A stretch of 11,217 nucleotides of DNA from JBDKTK01 sp039680225. Its GTDB lineage: Bacteria; Desulfobacterota; Syntrophia; Syntrophales; UBA4778. The translations under genes were made by a program, and so were the position numbers. Numbering within the stretch: position 1 is the first letter of the stretch; every line of letters starts with the position of its first letter. The notes beneath the pieces were generated by a model. The model saw only the letters and a program-made list of their open reading frames with translations, did no database searches and was not told where the DNA came from. Of the stretch, positions 7,357-11,217 are shown piece by piece. The stretch covers positions 1 through 11,217 of the forward strand of contig JBDKTK010000207.1 of assembly GCA_039680225.1 (NCBI GenBank), in the 5' to 3' direction.

Positions 7357-8760
7357 TCAGGAGATTTCCCGAAAGGCTTTCTCAATTATTTTGTACTCGC
7401 TCTCGCTTATAGTCCGCAAATCCATCAGGACTTCGTCTTCCATGATCCTGGTAATTACCGGGATTTCCGCATTTCTGAGAGCTTTTTCAATATGTTCGGC
7501 TTTGAGTTTTTCGCTTTTCAGGACAATCAGAACGGTGGGGATTTCCTGTAAAGGCAGGGCGCCTCCCCCTGAGAGTGATTTACCTTCCCTGATTTCCAGA
7601 GAGATGTCCCTGAGCGCCAGACGGCGCAAAATCGAGCAAAGCTTCCTGGCCCTTTTCGCCACATCCTCCACGGATTCGGTAAGGCATTGCAGCCCCCTGA
7701 GTTTCTTCAGGGCGTCTTCGGGTTTTAAATATATCCGCAGGGTTGACTCCAGGGCGGCAAGCGTGAGCTTGTCGATGCGCAAGGCGCGGTTGAGCGGATT
7801 GGACTTGATATCCCCGATTAAATCAGACCTGCCGATTATGATCCCGGCCTGGGGCCCACCGAGCAGTTTGTCGCCGCTGAAACAAACAATGTCCGCGCCG
7901 GTCTTTACTATTTCCTGGACAGTCGGTTCTTTCATCAATCCGAATTGTTCCAGGTCGATCAGGCACCCGCTCCCCAGGTCGTTGAAGACCGGGATGTTCA
8001 TTTTTCTGCCCAAGCCGACAAGTTCGGAGAGTTCCGCTTCCTCCGTAAAGCCCATTATCCGGTAATTGCTGGGATGCACTTTCATGACAAGCGCGGTATT
8101 TTCCCCGATGGCCTTTTCGTAGTCGGCCAGCCGGGTCCTGTTGGTAGTCCCGACTTCCCGCAGCACGGCCCCGCTTTTTTTCATGATCTCCGGGATCCGG
8201 AACTCCCCGCCTATTTCGATCAACTCCCCCCTTGAAACTATGGATTCCATGCCGTTGGACACGGTGTTGAGGACCAGCAGGACGGCCGCCGCATTGTTAT
8301 TCACCACCAGCGCATCTTCGGCCCCGGTCAGCTCGCGAAGCACGTCCGTCACGTGGTCGTAACGGACACTCCTCTTGCCGGTTTCCAGGTTGTATTCCAG
8401 GTTGGAATAGCCGCGGCTCACATTTATTATGTTCTCGATCGCCTCTTCCGGAAGGGGCGCGCGGCCCAGGTTGGTATGGAGCAGGATGCCCGTGGCATTT
8501 ACCACCTGCCTCAGGTTTTTCCTTTTCAAGGCATCAAGCCTCGAAGCAATAACGGCACTCAGCCTTTCGGGATCAAGCAGGCCCCGGTCGGAAAGTGTAT
8601 TTGCCAGGATGGAGGAGCGAACCTCGTCCAGCACCGCCCTGCATATCTTCAGGACAATGTTCCGGGAGGCGCTTTCCAGGACGTTCCGCCTGTCGAGTAT
8701 CGACAGGATCTCGTCCATTTTGGGGATGCTCCTGAGAAGCTCGCGGCGGTCCTCATCCAT
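7357..8760 (-). CDS. selA: L-seryl-tRNA(Sec) selenium transferase
   Basis: SelA is a PLP enzyme that converts Ser-tRNA(Sec) to selenocysteinyl-tRNA with selenophosphate, required for selenoprotein synthesis in bacteria. The product is 467 residues, full length for the family. The N-terminal domain is followed by the family hallmark NATGILLHTNLGRAPL (about 88-103). The PLP lysine lies in CFSGDKLLGGPQAG (Lys298), with NDLGSGCL before it. The start is taken as the ATG at 8758-8760, because GGAGGA lies six bases ahead. An ATG two codons upstream (8764-8766) directly abuts that site and is less suitable. The beginning overlaps the end of the upstream radical SAM gene by eight bases, so the two are probably coupled. 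No selB, selD, tRNA(Sec) or obvious selenoprotein is in the window. Confidence 0.96.
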   Translation of the reverse strand: MDEDRRELLRSIPKMDEILSILDRRNVLESASRNIVLKICRAVLDEVRSSILANTLSDRGLLDPERLSAVIASRLDALKRKNLRQVVNATGILLHTNLGRAPLPEEAIENIINVSRGYSNLEYNLETGKRSVRYDHVTDVLRELTGAEDALVVNNNAAAVLLVLNTVSNGMESIVSRGELIEIGGEFRIPEIMKKSGAVLREVGTTNRTRLADYEKAIGENTALVMKVHPSNYRIMGFTEEAELSELVGLGRKMNIPVFNDLGSGCLIDLEQFGLMKEPTVQEIVKTGADIVCFSGDKLLGGPQAGIIIGRSDLIGDIKSNPLNRALRIDKLTLAALESTLRIYLKPEDALKKLRGLQCLTESVEDVAKRARKLCSILRRLALRDISLEIREGKSLSGGGALPLQEIPTVLIVLKSEKLKAEHIEKALRNAEIPVITRIMEDEVLMDLRTISESEYKIIEKAFREIS

Positions 8761-9973
8761 TTCCATTCCTCCGGCAGAAATCTCTGAAATTGTTTACGGC
8801 TGTGAAGAATTCCCTCATCATAACGACTGCGAGATAACGGCCCCTCCGGGTGGGTAAAAACTTCCCTGATTCGTAACGCAAAGCGCCTGCCAGGTAAAAG
8901 GGCAGGATTATCTGCCAGATATGGCTGTCAAATTCCCTCCCAAACCTGTCCCTCAGGGACTGCATGTCCAAGACCATCCCGAAAACAGCCATCAGGAACT
9001 CGTACCTGACCTGCTCCTTGATGCCGAACCTTCGCGACGCCATTACCGGGATTTCCCCGGCGCCGACCCGGCGGATGTATTCTTCGATATCAAATGTATT
9101 CGCATAGCAGATGCCGTCGACATAGCCAATCGAGCCGCTCCCGAGGCCTGCATAGTTTGAATAATTGACTATGTATTCGTCAATCATGGAGTCCTGCTTC
9201 GAAAAGCACCAGACGGACGAAAACCTGTAAGGAGGGACGAGGCGCCCGGCAATTTTTTTATAAAATTGCTCCTCTTTCCTGAAATCAACCCTGCCCAGTG
9301 TCTTTTCGACCAGGCCTCTGGTGGAATCGGAAACCTTGAGCGGGTAGTACGTGACCTGGTCCATGCCGAGTCCCATCAGTATATCGAGATCCCTGTCCAG
9401 CGATTTTTCCGTTTGGGATGGAAAGTTGAAGATCATGTCGGCATTCAGGGTAGGGAACAAGCCCTTGGCCGCTTCCAGCCTCTCCTTTATCGCCTCACCG
9501 CTTCCGTACTTCTTGAACCTGTCCATGGCCTGCAACAGCCCGTCATCGAAGCTCTGCACGCCTACCGAAAGCCGGTCGACTCCGGCGCGCCGCAGCGGAT
9601 CGAGAAATTTCGGGTCAAGGTGGTTAGGGTTTGTCTCGACCGATACTTCTCTCAGGGGGAAGGTCTTTCGCAAAAGGTCGATAGTCTCCTCGAGTTCATC
9701 GATCAATATAGTAGGGGTGCCCCCGCCCACATAGACGCCGGTGAAATTGAAATTCCGCTGCTTGTATAACAGTACCTCGGCCCGCAGGGCCCGGAAATAG
9801 CGCCGGCAAATATCCTCCTTGTAAAGCGTACGGTTGAAAGAGCAGTAAGGGCACAGTTCTTCGCAAAAAGGGACATGCAGGTAAAGAAGATTATTCCCGT
9901 CCAGAGATTCAGGGAGTGCAGGCCCGCTTTTTTCCTGGAATCCCATCGACCTGCCGATCTCGCGGCGGGCCAT
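8753..9973 (-). CDS. Radical SAM protein, HemN/HemW-like (coproporphyrinogen III oxidase family)
   Basis: From the ATG at 9971-9973 the protein is 406 residues. The radical SAM cluster motif is CEELCPYCSF (Cys37, Cys41, Cys44), with aromatic Phe after the last cysteine-serine pair as in HemW, not the fourth cysteine of HemN. GGGTPT (83-88), SVETNP (111-116) and DRLSVGVQSFDDGLL (133-147) are typical HemN/HemW core motifs. The C-terminal region (about 245-406) diverges: where HemW has a His-Asn-x-x-Tyr-Trp heme-binding motif, this has DEYIVNYSNYAGLGSGSIG, with no histidine. So it is neither confirmed coproporphyrinogen dehydrogenase nor HemW; the substrate is unknown. It heads the run with selA, overlapping it. 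The open frame extends upstream to a TTG at 10075 and includes a TTG at 9995-9997 with AAAGG nine bases ahead, so the start is uncertain. Confidence 0.85.
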   Translation of the reverse strand: MARREIGRSMGFQEKSGPALPESLDGNNLLYLHVPFCEELCPYCSFNRTLYKEDICRRYFRALRAEVLLYKQRNFNFTGVYVGGGTPTILIDELEETIDLLRKTFPLREVSVETNPNHLDPKFLDPLRRAGVDRLSVGVQSFDDGLLQAMDRFKKYGSGEAIKERLEAAKGLFPTLNADMIFNFPSQTEKSLDRDLDILMGLGMDQVTYYPLKVSDSTRGLVEKTLGRVDFRKEEQFYKKIAGRLVPPYRFSSVWCFSKQDSMIDEYIVNYSNYAGLGSGSIGYVDGICYANTFDIEEYIRRVGAGEIPVMASRRFGIKEQVRYEFLMAVFGMVLDMQSLRDRFGREFDSHIWQIILPFYLAGALRYESGKFLPTRRGRYLAVVMMREFFTAVNNFRDFCRRNGNG

Positions 9974-10033
9974 TCTCGTTACTATTTCCCCGATCAAAAA
10001 TGAATGCCTTTCCTTTGTGCAGAAACATGGAAA

Positions 10034-10062
10034 CAAATAACAGAGAATGGCCGATTTATCAA
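10034..10062 (-). promoter_or_regulatory. Weak candidate promoter for the radical SAM-selA-rluD-pgeF operon
   Basis: TTGATA (10057-10062) and TATTTG (10034-10039) on the minus strand are 17 bases apart. The -35 box matches 5/6 but the -10 only 3/6. It lies upstream of all likely starts of the radical SAM gene and is divergent from the def promoter. Confidence 0.25.
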
Positions 10063-10076
10063 GGAATCCGCGCAAG

Positions 10077-10105
10077 TTGAAATTTGCCGATCGCAGTGAT
10101 ATAGG
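10077..10105 (+). promoter_or_regulatory. Putative sigma70-type promoter for def
   Basis: TTGAAA (10077-10082) and TATAGG (10100-10105) are 17 bases apart, matching consensus at 5/6 and 4/6. Transcription would begin near 10112, about 22 bases before the def ATG at 10134. This also argues against a longer def open frame starting at 10047, since that start would lie upstream of the promoter. Confidence 0.5.
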
Positions 10106-10133
10106 GAAGGAAAGAAAAATTCAGGATAAAAGA

Positions 10134-10691
10134 ATGAGTAAAAAGAAATTGTGGACCCTTTGGAGCGACGGCAAACTGAACGATGAGGAAGCTGCATTGC
10201 TGCGCCAAAAAGCCGCCGAGCTGCCCGTGCCGTTCGACAAGGAAGCGGCGCAGAGTATCCAGGAGCTGATGGAGTCATTTTTGTCGCGAGACGACGCCCT
10301 GGGCCTGGCGGCCCCCCAGATCGGCATGAGCAAAAAGATCATTATTTTCAAAAACAAAAATTTCGAGGAAAAGGGAAGGGTCAAACGGCCCGAGGATTTC
10401 GATCTGCTGGTCAACCCCCGCATAACCCAGAAAAGAGGGGACGAGGAGATCGGGTCCGAGGGGTGCCTGTCATGCCCCGAAATAAGCGTGGAAGTCTCCC
10501 GTTCCCCGGAAATCAAGGTCAGGGCCGTCGATCAGAATGGTAATAAAGTGAATAAAAGGTACACGGGTTTCCTGGCCAGAATCGTGCAGCACGAGATAGA
10601 TCACCTCGATGGGATACTGATCATTGATCATCAGGGGAGCATCTACATTCCAAAAGAAAAAGAGGAATTCTTCCAGAAAATATTCCAGTAA
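10134..10691 (+). CDS. def: Peptide deformylase
   Basis: Def removes the formyl group from the N-terminal methionine of nascent proteins at the ribosome exit. From ATG 10134 the product is 185 residues, slightly longer than E. coli Def. The three active-site motifs are present: LGLAAPQIG (56-64, Gln62), EGCLS (109-113, metal ligand Cys111) and QHEIDH (152-157, ligands His153 and His157, catalytic Glu154). The first glycine of the usual GxGxAAxQ motif is Ala55. The C-terminus is lysine-rich and probably helical. The start is supported by AGGA seven bases upstream and by the promoter at 10077-10105; an in-frame ATG at 10047 would add 29 basic residues with no ribosome site. It is the only plus-strand gene and is monocistronic, ending at a strong terminator. 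Neither fmt nor priA, frequent neighbours elsewhere, is present. Confidence 0.95.
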   Translation: MSKKKLWTLWSDGKLNDEEAALLRQKAAELPVPFDKEAAQSIQELMESFLSRDDALGLAAPQIGMSKKIIIFKNKNFEEKGRVKRPEDFDLLVNPRITQKRGDEEIGSEGCLSCPEISVEVSRSPEIKVRAVDQNGNKVNKRYTGFLARIVQHEIDHLDGILIIDHQGSIYIPKEKEEFFQKIFQ

Positions 10692-10718
10692 AGATGCTGA
10701 ATATATGCCCGGAAACAG

Positions 10719-10751
10719 AAAAGCCCCACCCGGGTCCGGATGGGGCTTTTT
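10719..10751. terminator. Bidirectional intrinsic terminator
   Basis: AAAAGCCCCA pairs with TGGGGCTTTT over 10 bp. An additional C-C-G/C-G-G inner stem lies beyond one mismatch. The run of T after the stem (10747-10751) serves def on the plus strand, and the A-run at 10719-10722 becomes a T-run for the minus-strand AtpI-like gene converging on it. It lies 28 bases after the def stop and 21 bases from the AtpI-like stop. Confidence 0.9.
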
Positions 10752-10771
10752 ATATGTGATCGGCAATAAGC

Positions 10772-10999
10772 TTAGCCGTTCCTCTTCAGCCAGGCGTCCT
10801 GGTAGAGCCTTCCGATGCAGAGCATCAGTCCCAGCAGGAAGAACCCCAGCATGAAATTCGGTTCGGTGTTGAAGAACCTGTCCAGTTTGTAGCCCACGTA
10901 GAGGAACACGAAGGAGCAGACCACCATCACTATCCCCCAGGCGCTCATCATCATTATGCTCGCGTACTGGCCGTATATGCTCCGTCTTCCGGTGATCAT
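10772..10999 (-). CDS. AtpI-like small membrane protein (ATPase gene 1 family)
   Basis: The product is 75 residues with two predicted membrane helices, roughly 13-37 and 48-65. Between them is GYKLDRFFNTEPNFMLG, the pattern Gly-x-x-x-Asp-Arg...Pro typical of AtpI/AtpZ-type proteins. These assist ATP synthase c-ring assembly or import Mg2+/Ca2+, and related small proteins accompany other ion-translocating complexes. The ATG (10997-10999) has GGAGG eight bases upstream. Unlike classical atpI, it is not followed by atpB: it is the last gene before a terminator, and the gene before it encodes another membrane protein. So a role with that partner is possible but unproven. A 9-base direct repeat (TTCCGGCCT at 11022-11030 and 11034-11042) and a palindrome lie between the two. 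Confidence 0.75.
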   Translation of the reverse strand: MITGRRSIYGQYASIMMMSAWGIVMVVCSFVFLYVGYKLDRFFNTEPNFMLGFFLLGLMLCIGRLYQDAWLKRNG

Positions 11000-11049
11000 C
11001 TTCCTGTCCTCCGTTCCTTCTTTCCGGCCTTAGTTCCGGCCTGATTCTG

Positions 11050-11085
11050 CTCCCGCCCCCCTGGGAGAGGGTGAGGGGGCGGGAG
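11050..11085. repeat. GC-rich perfect inverted repeat, REP-like
   Basis: CTCCCGCCCCC (11050-11060) and GGGGGCGGGAG (11075-11085) are perfect 11-bp inverted arms around a 14-base centre containing GGGAGAGGGTGA. The central text resembles widespread extragenic palindromic elements of the GGGAGAGGGTGAGGG kind. It lies between two co-oriented membrane-protein genes. No T-run follows on the minus strand, so it is more likely an mRNA-stabilising or processing hairpin, or a REP-like insertion, than a terminator. Confidence 0.7.
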
Positions 11086-11100
11086 GTACTTACCTTTGGG

Positions 11101-11217
11101 TTAACCGACCATCCCTTTGATCATGTTAACGACTGGGGCCGTGAACAGCGACACCATGATGGTGTAAAGGGCAAAAGATCCGACCGCCTCGCCCAGGTAG
11201 ATCTTGTCGTATTTCTG
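11101..11217 (-). CDS. C-terminal fragment of an unidentified membrane protein
   Basis: An open frame enters from the right edge and ends at TAA (11101-11103), giving the last 38 residues. They begin QKYDKIYLGEAVG and continue into a hydrophobic stretch (about residues 12-32, SFALYTIMVSLFTAPVV), ending MIKGMVG. This looks like a final transmembrane helix of a polytopic protein. The fragment is too short to name a family; a transporter or ion pump subunit is plausible given the AtpI-like neighbour, but that is inference. The distance to the AtpI-like start is about 100 bases and contains the GC-rich palindrome. Confidence 0.6.
   Translation of the reverse strand, partial: QKYDKIYLGEAVGSFALYTIMVSLFTAPVVNMIKGMVG

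Noticed and set aside
7340..8065. Plus-strand open frame opposite selA
   Set aside because: Its product is Ser/Arg-rich with no domain, and the opposite strand has an unambiguous SelA.
10047..10133. N-terminal extension of def (29 residues)
   Set aside because: It lacks a ribosome site and lies across the def promoter; the internal ATG has a good site and gives a standard-length protein.
9994..10278. Minus-strand open frame across the divergent region and the start of def
   Set aside because: It overlaps both the def promoter and def coding sequence and has no family features or ribosome site.
11022..11042. Direct repeat TTCCGGCCT x2 as a possible operator or start of a repeat array
   Set aside because: There are only two 9-base copies, with no further units; too short to call an array or binding site.

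Overview
The window is a chromosomal housekeeping segment from a Gram-negative-type bacterium. Genes are packed with 1-14 nt overlaps or very short gaps, and almost all lie on the minus strand. The order rho, rpmE, prfA, prmC, murA, then a his gene recalls the Desulfobacterota (Geobacter-like) arrangement. A selenocysteine gene, selA, and an anaerobe-type radical SAM enzyme fit an anaerobe. That placement is inference from gene order only. I see no tRNA, rRNA, CRISPR array, integrase or insertion sequence.

Read in transcription order from the right, the minus strand first carries the C-terminal 38 residues of an unidentified membrane protein, cut by the window edge. A GC-rich perfect palindrome follows, then a 75-residue AtpI-like two-helix membrane protein. 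A strong two-way terminator separates this from def (peptide deformylase), the only plus-strand gene. def has its own promoter and is divergent from a second minus-strand operon: radical SAM protein (HemN/HemW superfamily), selA, rluD, pgeF. These four overlap or nearly touch, so translational coupling is likely.

A noncoding stretch of about 220 bp between pgeF and rho holds a weak terminator-like hairpin interleaved with a promoter-like element, then a leader for rho. rho is followed by an AU-rich hairpin abutting a good sigma70-type promoter. From there runs rpmE (zinc-type L31), prfA (RF1), prmC (the methyltransferase that modifies RF1), murA and the first 170 codons of hisD, which is cut by the left edge.

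Functionally the window groups transcription termination (Rho), translation termination and its modification enzyme (RF1, PrmC), ribosome parts and rRNA modification (L31, RluD), nascent-protein maturation (Def), selenocysteine synthesis (SelA), and cell-wall synthesis and proofreading (MurA, PgeF). I found no convincing undescribed system. The items most worth a second look are the HemW-like protein that lacks the expected heme-ligand motif and overlaps selA, the REP-like palindrome, the overlapping terminator and promoter before rho, and several start-site decisions.
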